From the NCBI GenBank assembly GCA_035326425.1, contig DAOLFG010000007.1:1-64000 (forward strand): a stretch of 64,000 bases of DNA, written 5' to 3'. A model generated the notes under the pieces. It ran no database searches, had not been told where the DNA came from, and was given only the letters and a program-made list of their open reading frames with translations. Numbering within the stretch: position 1 is the stretch's first letter; the number at the start of each line of letters is the position of its first letter. The position numbers were made by a program, and so were the translations under genes. The stretch is from CALKJU01 sp035326425. Lineage in GTDB: Bacteria; Pseudomonadota; Alphaproteobacteria; Geminicoccales; Geminicoccaceae. Positions 44,143 through 52,770 of this stretch are shown piece by piece.

Positions 44143-45621
44143 TCAGACGGCCCGCCGACCGCGCAGCATGGCGATGTCGGCGGGACCGACGAGGCCCACG
44201 ACCCAGGCCAGCCCGAGATAGAGGGCGAACAGGCCGGCGAGCTCGACCAGCAGCGCCGGCCCGTCGGTGGGCGCCAGCCAGCCGACGAGGCCGACGGCGA
44301 GGCTCAGCAGCACCGAGCCCACGGCGACCCTGGGCGCGACCAGCACGCCCAGGCGCCTGCGCACCGCGACGCCGACGCTCGCCGCCGCCACGCCGAAGCC
44401 CAGCACCGCCGACAGCGCAGCACCCGTGGCGCCCAGCCACGGGATCAGCGCCAGGTTGAAGGCGGCCGCCAGCACGACGGCGACCAGCAGCCGCCTCGCC
44501 CCGGTGTCGGCGGCACCGGCACCCAGCAGGATGGCCTGCAGCGAGTTCAGCAGCGTGAAGCCCAGGCCCTGGGCGAAGATCAGCAGCGCCAGCAGGTGGC
44601 CGCCCGGCCGGTAGGCCTCGCTGAACAGCAGGGCCAGCACCTCGCCGGCATTGGCGGCGATGAGCGCGCAGGCCGGCAGCACCAGCACCAGCAGGAAGCG
44701 GGTGGCGCCCAGCACCATCGGCCGCGCCGCGACGACGCCGCCCGTGCTCAGGGCATGGCTGATCATCGGCACCAGCATCGAGGTCAGCACGAAGGCCAGC
44801 AGGTTCGGCACGCGCGCCAGGTTCAGCGCCGCCGCGTACTCGCCCCGCACCACCGGATCGAGGCGGCCGTCCAGGGCGTTGAGCGCCCAGAGGTCGAGGG
44901 CGAGGAGGCTCTGGATGCAGAGATCCGCCAGCGCCGTCGGCAGGGCTAGGCGGACGATGGCACCGCGCTCGGCCATGGCCGGCTTCAGCGACACGAGGCC
45001 CACCTGCGGCAGCAGCGCCAGCACGCCCACGACCGAGGCCAGGGCGTTGACCACCAGCGCCGCCCCGATCGAGGTGAAGCCGCCCGCCAGCATGGCCACG
45101 GTGCCGACGACCTTGCCCAGCCCGTACACCATGGCGACGATGCCGCTGGCGCGGAACTGCCGCCGGCTGTTCAGCACATGCACCAGCACGCCGTAGAGTG
45201 CGAAGAACGGCAGGTCGATCGCGGCGATGCGGAACAGCCGGGCACCGTCCGGCACGTGCAGCAGCCGCGCCAGCAAGGGTGCCGCCAGCCACATCGCCGC
45301 CAGCGCCACCAGCGACACCAGCACGGCCAGCGTGATGCCGGTGGCCTCGATCAGCCGCGCCCGGTCGGGGCTGCCGGCGGCCAGCTTCGAGGTCGCCTGG
45401 GGGATGCCCAGGCGCGTGATCAGCTCGATCGCCAGCAGCGTCGCGTAGATGACGCCGTAGATGCCGTAGGCGGCGGGGCCGAGGCCCCGCGCCAGCAGCA
45501 TCACCATCAGGTAGCTCGACAGCGTCAGGGCGAAGAAGCCGCCCATCTGCCAGATGGCGTCGCGGGCGGCACGGGCACCGCCGGCGCGGGGCGCGGCCGC
45601 CCCCTGCTTCACTGCTGCCAT
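44143..45621 (-). CDS. Wzx/MATE-like polysaccharide flippase
   Basis: This 492-residue integral membrane protein has about 12-14 hydrophobic helices and typical opening features: DAIWQMGGFFALTLSSYLMV followed by ARGLGPAAYGIYGV. It belongs to the polysaccharide transport (MOP) superfamily, which flips lipid-linked glycans across the inner membrane. The ATG at 45621 overlaps the end of the sulfotransferase gene by 13 bases. It is the last gene of the glycan operon. Confidence 0.88.
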   Translation of the reverse strand: MAAVKQGAAAPRAGGARAARDAIWQMGGFFALTLSSYLMVMLLARGLGPAAYGIYGVIYATLLAIELITRLGIPQATSKLAAGSPDRARLIEATGITLAVLVSLVALAAMWLAAPLLARLLHVPDGARLFRIAAIDLPFFALYGVLVHVLNSRRQFRASGIVAMVYGLGKVVGTVAMLAGGFTSIGAALVVNALASVVGVLALLPQVGLVSLKPAMAERGAIVRLALPTALADLCIQSLLALDLWALNALDGRLDPVVRGEYAAALNLARVPNLLAFVLTSMLVPMISHALSTGGVVAARPMVLGATRFLLVLVLPACALIAANAGEVLALLFSEAYRPGGHLLALLIFAQGLGFTLLNSLQAILLGAGAADTGARRLLVAVVLAAAFNLALIPWLGATGAALSAVLGFGVAAASVGVAVRRRLGVLVAPRVAVGSVLLSLAVGLVGWLAPTDGPALLVELAGLFALYLGLAWVVGLVGPADIAMLRGRRAV

Positions 45622-46514
45622 GCCGGGGTGCGGCCGAGGATCTGCTGGAGGCGTGCGACGTCGGGGGCGAGGTGCTCCTGGAGGAACTGGCGGGCGCGCG
45701 GCTCGAGCGTGGGCTTGCCGCCGGTGTTGAGGCCGACGATCCACCACGCGACGGCGGCGGTCAGCCTCGGCGGCAGCAGCCGGCGGGCGAGGCTGCGCAG
45801 CGGGTTCCGCTGGGTCAGCAGCGACGCCAGCCGGCGCGAGCGCGGGGCACCCGACTTGTTGAATACGCCGCTGGTGTCGATCGGCACCGCCGGATCGACG
45901 CCCAGGAAGGCGAACAGCTCGCGCATCACCGCCTGGGGATCGCGCACGAGATCCTCGAAGAACAGCACCAGCACGCGGTCGCGGCCGAACACCTCGATGA
46001 AGCGGCGTGTCGGCTCGGCGTAGCGGCCGCTCTCGACATAGCGCCACAGCGCGCCGTAGCCCTTGGCGCGGCGCTCGGGCTCGGCGGCCAGCGCGTCCCA
46101 GAACGGCAGCGTCTCGCGGCCGTCGCGCAGCAGGTGGGCATATTGCGAGAACGCCTTCTGCACCGGGTCGCGCAGGATCAGCACGATGCGCGGATCGCCC
46201 AGCCGCCGGCGGATCGCCTCGGCCGACTGCGGATAGGCGAAATAGGACGGCGAGACGTCGCCGACCGCCGCCTGGTCGCCGGCCTCGGCGAACTGCGCCA
46301 CATACTCGTCCCAGGTGGCGCACAAATCCTCGACCGCCCGGCCGTCGCCGGGGCCGGCCGAGTTGGCGCGCACGGCATCGGCGGCGAAATGGTGCAGCTC
46401 CTTGCGCCGCTGCGGCAGGTAGACGTCGGGGTGCTGCGCCAGGTACTGCCAGACCGAGGTCGTGCCGCACTTGGCGGCACCCACGACGACGAAGTTCGGC
46501 AGCCTCGCCGCCAT
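45609..46514 (-). CDS. PAPS-dependent sulfotransferase
   Basis: This 301-residue protein has the 5'-phosphosulfate loop VVGAAKCGTTSVW at residues 10-22 and the 3'-phosphate motif LILRDPVQKAFSQY near 130. WDEYVAQFAEAGDQAAVGDVSPSYFAYP in outline lies between them. It probably transfers sulfate from PAPS to a sugar hydroxyl of the glycan made by this operon. It has no membrane segment, so sulfation would be cytoplasmic, before flipping. The start shares one base with the stop of the upstream gene. Confidence 0.85.
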   Translation of the reverse strand: MAARLPNFVVVGAAKCGTTSVWQYLAQHPDVYLPQRRKELHHFAADAVRANSAGPGDGRAVEDLCATWDEYVAQFAEAGDQAAVGDVSPSYFAYPQSAEAIRRRLGDPRIVLILRDPVQKAFSQYAHLLRDGRETLPFWDALAAEPERRAKGYGALWRYVESGRYAEPTRRFIEVFGRDRVLVLFFEDLVRDPQAVMRELFAFLGVDPAVPIDTSGVFNKSGAPRSRRLASLLTQRNPLRSLARRLLPPRLTAAVAWWIVGLNTGGKPTLEPRARQFLQEHLAPDVARLQQILGRTPAWQQ

Positions 46515-48079
46515 CAGCCGACGGCGGCCGCGACGCGCGCCGCCGGCAGCAGCTGCGGCAGCGCCTCGCCCTCGAACCAGGCCGGCGCGTCGACCCGCAG
46601 CAGGGCCAGGATCGAGGCCGGGATGTCGACGATGTGGCCGTCGACCGCCCCGCCGCAGGAATCGACATGCGGCCCGCGCGCCGCCAGGAAGGCCAGGGCG
46701 CGGTGGTTGCCGGTGTAGTAGGGCGCGATCTCGTAGCCGGCGGGCCCGTGCACCTGGCCGCAGCAGGGACCGGAGAGGTCGCGCAGCACGCGCGCCTCGT
46801 TGTCCCAGCCCACCACGAGGTCCGGCAGGTGCCTGCGCTCCGGTCCGGCGAACGCGTCGTCGACCAGCGTCACCCGCTCGGCGGCGAGCACGCCGTTGTC
46901 CGGGTTGACCAGGGCCCGCATCTCGGCGCCCAGGGTCTCGAGCAGCCGCTCGCTCTCGCCGCCCGGCGCCACGATGCCCTGCGGCTCGCGGCCCCGCAGG
47001 TTGACGCGCAGATAGGCCTCGTTGGAGTTCGGGATCGGGAAGATGCTGGTCCGGCCCCAGTCCATGCCGGCATTGACCCAGCCGGTCGACAGCCGGTGCT
47101 GGATGTCGCGCGGCAGGCAGCGGGTGATGGCGCGGCGGACCGGCATCGGCACCATGCCGCGCACCTGCTTGAGCAGGCTCTTCTTCGAGCCGCCGCCGCC
47201 GCTCTCCTGCGAGGCGTAGAGGCCCATGCGGGCCAGCATCGGCGGCAGGTGATGGGTCGCCGAATAATTGGGCCCCATGCCGTCGCCCGAGGTCACCAGC
47301 ACGGTGGTGCGATCGTCGACCGCCTGCAGGATCTCGCCGATCGCCCGGTCGACGGCGACATAGACGTCGCGGATCGGCGTGGCCATGCCGGCGACGCCGC
47401 CCGCGGGGTGGCTCGGATAGTGCGGGTCCTCGGCGTGCCAGAGATAGTGACCGGCGCCGTGGGGCTCGGCGAAGGTGACGAACAGCATGTCCCAGGGCTG
47501 CTCGCGCATCAGCCAGCGGCTGACCTCGGCCTTCTTGGTGGCACCGGCCACCAGCCTGTCGCGGAAACCGACGAGGTCGGCCGGCACGCTGGTCAGGCGG
47601 CTGTGGTCCGGCACCGGATAGGGGCCGAACTGCCGCAGGATGTCCTTGAGCAGGCCCGGCGGGGTCGAGCCCGGCTCGCCGAACCAGGTCCAGGTGCCGT
47701 ACTCCAGCACCTGCTGGCCTTTGAAGCCCGGCAGCGGCCAGTCCATGAAGGCGTCGAGCACGATGCAGCGGCGGCCGGCGTCGTCGAGATGCTTCCAGAA
47801 CGGCGGCCTGGCGCACCAGGCGGGCGAGGTGCGCTGGATGCGCTGGTCGCCGGCGCGCACCTGGTAGGCATGGTACATGCCGTGCCCGCCGGGGGTGACG
47901 CCGGTGTAGATGGTGGGCCAGGCCGAGACGTGCATGACCTCGGCCGTGGTGCGCAGCCGCGTCCACAGGCCCTCCTGGCGCAGGCGCGCGAAGGTCGGCA
48001 GGTGGCCCTGGTCGGACCAGCGCTCGATCAGCTCGGCGTCGGCGCTGTCGAGGCCGATGAGCAGGACGCGTCCGGTCAT
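46514..48079 (-). CDS. Variant alkaline-phosphatase-superfamily protein (paralogue 1)
   Basis: This 521-residue protein of the type I phosphodiesterase/nucleotide pyrophosphatase group has no signal peptide. LLIGLDSAD holds the first metal aspartate (Asp11). By hand alignment, the usual nucleophile Thr is replaced by His50 in VMHVSAWPTIYTG. A metal Asp is replaced by His207 in EPHGAGH. The usual SDHG reads SGDG near 265. A late GNH (about 455) is kept. The tandem paralogue at 49140 shares these changes. Function is unknown; it may be a hydrolase or transferase with a different metal site, acting on a glycan intermediate. Confidence 0.8.
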   Translation of the reverse strand: MTGRVLLIGLDSADAELIERWSDQGHLPTFARLRQEGLWTRLRTTAEVMHVSAWPTIYTGVTPGGHGMYHAYQVRAGDQRIQRTSPAWCARPPFWKHLDDAGRRCIVLDAFMDWPLPGFKGQQVLEYGTWTWFGEPGSTPPGLLKDILRQFGPYPVPDHSRLTSVPADLVGFRDRLVAGATKKAEVSRWLMREQPWDMLFVTFAEPHGAGHYLWHAEDPHYPSHPAGGVAGMATPIRDVYVAVDRAIGEILQAVDDRTTVLVTSGDGMGPNYSATHHLPPMLARMGLYASQESGGGGSKKSLLKQVRGMVPMPVRRAITRCLPRDIQHRLSTGWVNAGMDWGRTSIFPIPNSNEAYLRVNLRGREPQGIVAPGGESERLLETLGAEMRALVNPDNGVLAAERVTLVDDAFAGPERRHLPDLVVGWDNEARVLRDLSGPCCGQVHGPAGYEIAPYYTGNHRALAFLAARGPHVDSCGGAVDGHIVDIPASILALLRVDAPAWFEGEALPQLLPAARVAAAVG

Positions 48080-48089
48080 GGCCAGGGCG

Positions 48090-49124
48090 TCACGCCGCCA
48101 GCCTCGCGGACGGCAGCAGCTCGCCGATCGACACCTCGCGGCGCTCGGCGTCCGACCGCTTGCCGGCCTCGAGCATCGCGATCGACCAGACATTGTCGGC
48201 GGCGGCGGTCTCGGCCACCATACCCTTCTGCACGGCGTCGCGCAGGCTGTCGAGGATCGAGGTGGTGCCGCCGTTGGGATAGGGCGCGTCGTCGCCCTTG
48301 GGCACGGCGACATTGCGCACCGGCATGAAGAACCGCGCCCCGCCCTTGCGCAGGAACACGTACTTCCGGTTGGTCCAGATCGCCCCCTTCTCGCCCTCGA
48401 CGAACATCGAGAAGGCGAAGCGATGCGAGCGCATGGTACCGAGATATTGCAGGTGGACGTCGCCGAAGCCGATGATCGCCTCGGTGCTGCAGCGGCCCTT
48501 GTAGTCCGAGGCCCAGGGCGTGCGCCACGCCTTGGCGAAGATGCTGTCGGGCCGGCCGAACCACATCCGGAAGGAATCGAAGTGGTGGACGGCGATGTCC
48601 TGCAGGTGCGGATAGTCGAGCTCGGCCATCCACGGCCCCTCGCCGGCGGCCGGCTGGCGCCGCCGGTCGATCACCGTGCAATGGTCGACCTTGCCGATCG
48701 CACCCTCGTCCAGCAGCTTCTTGACCGTGCGCTCGGCCGGCCAGAAGCGGTACTGCTCGGCGACGATCACCTGCTTGCCGAGCTGGCGCGCCCGGTCGAC
48801 GATCGCCAGCGCGTCCTCCAGCGACGGCGCCAGCGGCTTCTCCACCAGCACATGCATGCCGGCTTCCAGGCAGCGGATGGCGTGCTCGCGGTGCAGGCGG
48901 TCGGGGCTGACGATCAGGGCGGCGTCGGCCGGCCGCTTCGCCAGCGCCTCGTCGAGATCGGCATGGAAGGTGCAGCCGTCGCCGGCCATGCCCTTGGCGG
49001 CGGCGAGGTTGGTCGGATCGGGCTCGACCAGCGCGACGCAGGTGGCGTCGGGGTAGGTCTTGACCAGCTGGACCCAGTGCCGGCCACGGATGCCGGCGCC
49101 GATCTGCAGAATCTTCACCGTCAC
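48090..49124 (-). CDS. Gfo/Idh/MocA-family oxidoreductase
   Basis: This 344-residue NAD(P)-dependent dehydrogenase has the Rossmann motif LQIGAGIRGRHW at residues 6-17 and the EKP signature in HVLVEKPLAPS near 95. The second domain has YPHLQDIAVHHFDSF with the expected catalytic histidine region. Members oxidise or reduce sugars or nucleotide sugars. In this operon it may modify a nucleotide sugar for the glycan. It lies between the two alkaline-phosphatase-like genes. Confidence 0.88.
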   Translation of the reverse strand: MTVKILQIGAGIRGRHWVQLVKTYPDATCVALVEPDPTNLAAAKGMAGDGCTFHADLDEALAKRPADAALIVSPDRLHREHAIRCLEAGMHVLVEKPLAPSLEDALAIVDRARQLGKQVIVAEQYRFWPAERTVKKLLDEGAIGKVDHCTVIDRRRQPAAGEGPWMAELDYPHLQDIAVHHFDSFRMWFGRPDSIFAKAWRTPWASDYKGRCSTEAIIGFGDVHLQYLGTMRSHRFAFSMFVEGEKGAIWTNRKYVFLRKGGARFFMPVRNVAVPKGDDAPYPNGGTTSILDSLRDAVQKGMVAETAAADNVWSIAMLEAGKRSDAERREVSIGELLPSARLAA

Positions 49125-49139
49125 GAAGCGCTGGTCCCC

Positions 49140-50678
49140 CTAAGTGCCGCTCGACCGTTGCCAAGGCACTCCGCTCATATGCGATGGCTGCCGGATCGCG
49201 AAGTGCCGAAGCACGGTCGGCGCCACATCCAGGATGCCGGCGCCCTCGGGTAACGTCCCGGCCACCATACCCGGAGCTGCCACAATAGCGAAACCCGGAC
49301 CGGCGTGCGTGCCGGGACGGGGATCGGGCGAGGCCCCCTCGACCAGGCCGATGCGCGGTGAGGACAGCGCCGTGATCGGCGCCTCGCGCGACCAGTGGAC
49401 GACGAGATCGGGCAGCCGGTCGCGGCGCGGGCCGGGAAAGGCGGTGTCGGAGCGGAGGATCCGCGTCACGGCGGGCCGGCCGGTCGACGGGTCGACCAGC
49501 TCGCCCAGTGCCGTCTCGATCTCGGACAGCACGGCCTCGTACTCGGCACCGGGCTCGACGATGCCCTGCGGCTCGCGGCCCTTCAGGTTGATGCGGATGC
49601 AACCCTCGAGGTCGGTCAGCAGGCACGACGCCCTGGTCCGCGACCAGTCCATGGCGGCGCTGTCGACGCGCTTGGCCAGCTTGTCGCGTAGCGCCGTCGG
49701 CAGCATCCGCGCCAGCGACTTGCGGAAATCCCTGGGCAAAAGGTCGCGGACGATCTTGACCGGGTCGAAGCCCTTGGCGGCTCTCGGCCCGTCGGCGGCG
49801 GTGGGGCCCGCCGGCACGTCGCTCGACACCAGCATGCCGAGCCTCGCCAGCACCTGCGGCAGCAGGTGCCATCCGGCGCGGTTGACGCCGATGGCGTCGC
49901 CCGAGACCACCAGCACCGCCACGCCGGGCCCCGCCGCCTCGACGATCCGGCCGATGGCGCTATCGAGCGCCTCGTAGACAGCCAGCAGCTCGGGCTGCTC
50001 GTCGGGCGCCCGCTGCGAGCCGTCGGCCGGCGGGCGCCAGCAATAGTGGGCGGCGGCGTGGGTCTCGTCGAGCACGGTGACCAGCACGTCCCAGGGCCGC
50101 GACCGCATCAGCCAGCGCGTCGCCTCGACCCGCGCGTCGAGCGCTTCGGCGAGGCGGCCGGCCATGTCCTTGCCGTCGAGCGCCATGAAGCCGATGTCGT
50201 GGGCCTCGAGGCCGAGCGGATAGCGGCCGACCGCCCTGGTCAGCTCGTCGACGGCATTGCCGGTGGGCCCGAGATATTGCGCCCAGGTGCCCCAGTCGAG
50301 CGCCAGGGCGCCGGTGAAGCCGGGCTCGGGATGGGCATAGGGCGTGTCCAGCACCGAGCAGCGCAGGCCGGCGTCCGACAGCAGCTTCCAGAAGGTCGGG
50401 CGGCCGTACAGCCCCTCGGCGAAGCGCTGCCAGCCCTGCACGCCGGGGGCGGGCTGGAAGGTGAAGTAGACGCCGTGATCGCCGGGCGCCGCACCGGTGT
50501 AGATCGACGGCAGCGGCGAGACGTGCAGGTCGTCGGCGGTGGTGGCCAGCTCGCCGCTCGCACCCTCGGCCATCAGCCGGGCCAGGGTCGGCAGCCGGCC
50601 GGCCGCCGCCCAGCGGCGGATCAGCGCACCGTCGCCGAGCTGCAGGCCCAGCACGAGCAGCTTGGGCGCTTGCGCCAT
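49140..50678 (-). CDS. Variant alkaline-phosphatase-superfamily protein (paralogue 2)
   Basis: This 512-residue tandem paralogue of the protein at 46514 shares HVSPLPSIYTG (His52 at the nucleophile position), ETHAAAH (His207, His211), SGDAIG near 260 and a late GTHAG. It has additionally lost the first metal aspartate: LVLGLQLGD reads Gln13 where the paralogue has Asp11. It may thus be inactive or a regulatory partner of the first. There is no signal peptide. It follows the CopD-like genes with one base between stop and start. Confidence 0.8.
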   Translation of the reverse strand: MAQAPKLLVLGLQLGDGALIRRWAAAGRLPTLARLMAEGASGELATTADDLHVSPLPSIYTGAAPGDHGVYFTFQPAPGVQGWQRFAEGLYGRPTFWKLLSDAGLRCSVLDTPYAHPEPGFTGALALDWGTWAQYLGPTGNAVDELTRAVGRYPLGLEAHDIGFMALDGKDMAGRLAEALDARVEATRWLMRSRPWDVLVTVLDETHAAAHYCWRPPADGSQRAPDEQPELLAVYEALDSAIGRIVEAAGPGVAVLVVSGDAIGVNRAGWHLLPQVLARLGMLVSSDVPAGPTAADGPRAAKGFDPVKIVRDLLPRDFRKSLARMLPTALRDKLAKRVDSAAMDWSRTRASCLLTDLEGCIRINLKGREPQGIVEPGAEYEAVLSEIETALGELVDPSTGRPAVTRILRSDTAFPGPRRDRLPDLVVHWSREAPITALSSPRIGLVEGASPDPRPGTHAGPGFAIVAAPGMVAGTLPEGAGILDVAPTVLRHFAIRQPSHMSGVPWQRSSGT

Positions 50679-50679
50679 C

Positions 50680-51111
50680 TCAGGCCCAGCCCCGCACGAT
50701 GACGACCGAGGCCGCCAGGATGACCAGGGCCGCCGCCATGTTGACGTAGATGGCGATGGGTGCCCGGTGGTGGCCCCATACCGCCTGGTAGAGGATCATC
50801 CAGAGCACCAGCAGCAGCTTCAGGCCGATGGCACCGCCGCCCGGCATGTCGAGGAAGGACAGCGTGACGAGGTCGCCCAGGCCGATGCCGCGGTAGTGCA
50901 GCATGTAGAGCCCGGTCGGCACCAGCACGGCCAGCGCCGGCCAGCCCAGGGCGCCGAGATAGACGCTGCGCTCGCGCAGCATCTCGGCGGTGGCCGGCGG
51001 ATCGATCGCCTTCAGCGCCGGGCCGGCGAACAGCGACCATACGAGCATGTGGCCGAGCCACAGCGACATGGCCAGGAGATGCAGGGTGATGCAGAGGCCG
51101 TAGAGGGTCAT
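50680..51111 (-). CDS. Four-helix CopD-like membrane protein (A)
   Basis: This 143-residue protein has four predicted transmembrane helices. The first helix carries two histidines (TLHLLAMSLWLGHMLVW) and a GHHRAP stands before the last helix. The pattern is like the CopD/DUF2269-type family, some of which bind heme b or metals. It is paired with a similar protein encoded directly upstream. Its role in a glycan operon is not obvious. Confidence 0.65.
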   Translation of the reverse strand: MTLYGLCITLHLLAMSLWLGHMLVWSLFAGPALKAIDPPATAEMLRERSVYLGALGWPALAVLVPTGLYMLHYRGIGLGDLVTLSFLDMPGGGAIGLKLLLVLWMILYQAVWGHHRAPIAIYVNMAAALVILAASVVIVRGWA

Positions 51112-51120
51112 GGCCGGGCC

Positions 51121-51546
51121 TCAGCGCAGCAGGTGGGCGGACAGCGCCACGACGACCAGCCCGAGGGCGAGGCCGGCGTAGCCGACCGGCGGCGACGCCC
51201 GCCTGGCATAGAGGTGATGCAGGCCGACCAGCAGCAGCACGACCACGAGCTTGGCCCACATGACGCCGTCGAGGCCCACCGGGCCGATGGCGAGCAGCAG
51301 GGCACCGCTCAGGATCATGAAGGCCAGCATCGCCCAGCCGACCAGCGGCCAGGGCAGGCGCAGCCGCCAGGGGACGATGACGTGCGGCCAGCGGGCGGCG
51401 GCGACCACGCCGAGATAGCGCCGCACCTCGTCGGGAGCGAAGCGGCGGCTCAGCGCCAGTCCCATGATCGCCCACAGCAGCAGGTAGCCGATCAGCAGCA
51501 CGGCACCCACCAGGTGCGCGAAGGCAGCGAGCTGATAGAGCCCCAT
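51121..51546 (-). CDS. Four-helix CopD-like membrane protein (B)
   Basis: This 141-residue protein has four predicted transmembrane helices, a histidine in the first helix (AAFAHLVGAVLLIGYLL) and LHHLYARR before the last. It resembles protein A in size, helix number and histidine placement, so the two may form a heterodimer. It starts three bases after the glycosyltransferase stop and ends nine bases before gene A. I recognise no exact family. Confidence 0.65.
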   Translation of the reverse strand: MGLYQLAAFAHLVGAVLLIGYLLLWAIMGLALSRRFAPDEVRRYLGVVAAARWPHVIVPWRLRLPWPLVGWAMLAFMILSGALLLAIGPVGLDGVMWAKLVVVLLLVGLHHLYARRASPPVGYAGLALGLVVVALSAHLLR

Positions 51547-51549
51547 CCC

Positions 51550-52770
51550 TCAGTTCCTGCCCCGTCCCCTGCCGGCGAGCACGCGCTCGCATGCGGCGAG
51601 ATAGCCCCGCGCGGTATCGTCCCAGCTCGGCAGCGGACCGGCCGCCGCCTTCTCGCCCATTGCCGCCAGCCGGGCCCGGTCGGGCCGGCCGTCCAGGAAG
51701 GACTGCCATCGCGCGATGGTATTGTCGAACAGGAAGCCGGTCTCGCCGTCGGTGACGATCTGGCGCACCCGCCCGCTCGGGACGCTGGCGACGGCCCGGC
51801 CGACGCCAAGATACTCGGGAATCTTCATCGTGGAATAGCCCAGGGCGCCGCTGGCGAAGGCCTTGGCGCTGTAGGGCGCCAGGCACAGGTCGGCGGCGGC
51901 GATCCACACCGGCACCAGCGCGTGCGCGAGCCGGCCGTGGAAGACGATCCGGCCCCCGCCGGCGGCGGCGATCGCCTCGTACTCGGCGCGCCGCGGCCCG
52001 TCGCCCACCACATGCAGCTCGAGGTCGTCGCCGTCGCGCGCCGCGACCGCCCGCACCGCCGCCTCGAGGTCGTGCGTCTCGTCGAGCGTGCCGACATAGA
52101 GCAGGATGCAGCGGTCGGATGGCAGGCCCAGCCGGCCGCGCGCCTCGTCCTGGGGCATCGGCCGGAAGATCCCGCGGTCGAGCCCGAGGCCGACGACGAC
52201 GATCCGCCCCTCCTCGACGCCCCACACCCTGGCGATGTCGGTCTTGAGCTGGTCGGTCTCGGCGATGACCAGCGGCGCCTGGCGCAGCGCCCGGCCGGCC
52301 AGCACCCGGCCGGCCTCGACGCGCAGCCGCTTGAGCAGGCCCGCCGCCTCGTGCCTCGCCGAGCTCGGCACGACGTTCTCGACCGGGATGCCGGCGCCGC
52401 CGGCCTTGGCCGCCACCGCCGAGAGATGGCCGGACAGCAGCCAGCTCTTCTCGAGGATCACGTCGTATCGCCCCGCCGCCTCGACGGCGAGGCGCCGCAG
52501 CCGGCACAGATAGCCGGCGAAGCCGCCGAGCGACATGCCGCGCATGGCGGAATCGTCGAGCGAGCTCGCCGGCCGGCTGCCGGGGTCGATCTCGATCAGC
52601 GGCAGGTCGGCCGGGGCGTGCGGGTCGAGCAGGTAGCGGAAGGCCAGCGTCACGTCGGCATAGGGCCTGAGCGCCCGGCTGAGGCTCAGCACGTTGCGGC
52701 TCGGGCCGACGCCGTCCATCAGGCCGTGGCCGGCGACGAGGTAGAGGATGCGCAGGCGGCGGTCGGTCAT
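51550..52770 (-). CDS. Glycosyltransferase, GT4-like
   Basis: This 406-residue GT-B-fold enzyme opens with LRILYLVAGHGLMDGVGPSRN. The donor-binding domain has ILLYVGTLDETHDLEAAVRA and LHVVGDGPRRAEY. The C-terminal STMKIPEYLGVGRAVASV has the glutamate that usually contacts the donor nucleotide sugar. The ATG at 52770 overlaps the upstream glycosyltransferase stop by four bases. No membrane helix is evident, so it works at the cytoplasmic membrane face. Confidence 0.87.
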   Translation of the reverse strand: MTDRRLRILYLVAGHGLMDGVGPSRNVLSLSRALRPYADVTLAFRYLLDPHAPADLPLIEIDPGSRPASSLDDSAMRGMSLGGFAGYLCRLRRLAVEAAGRYDVILEKSWLLSGHLSAVAAKAGGAGIPVENVVPSSARHEAAGLLKRLRVEAGRVLAGRALRQAPLVIAETDQLKTDIARVWGVEEGRIVVVGLGLDRGIFRPMPQDEARGRLGLPSDRCILLYVGTLDETHDLEAAVRAVAARDGDDLELHVVGDGPRRAEYEAIAAAGGGRIVFHGRLAHALVPVWIAAADLCLAPYSAKAFASGALGYSTMKIPEYLGVGRAVASVPSGRVRQIVTDGETGFLFDNTIARWQSFLDGRPDRARLAAMGEKAAAGPLPSWDDTARGYLAACERVLAGRGRGRN

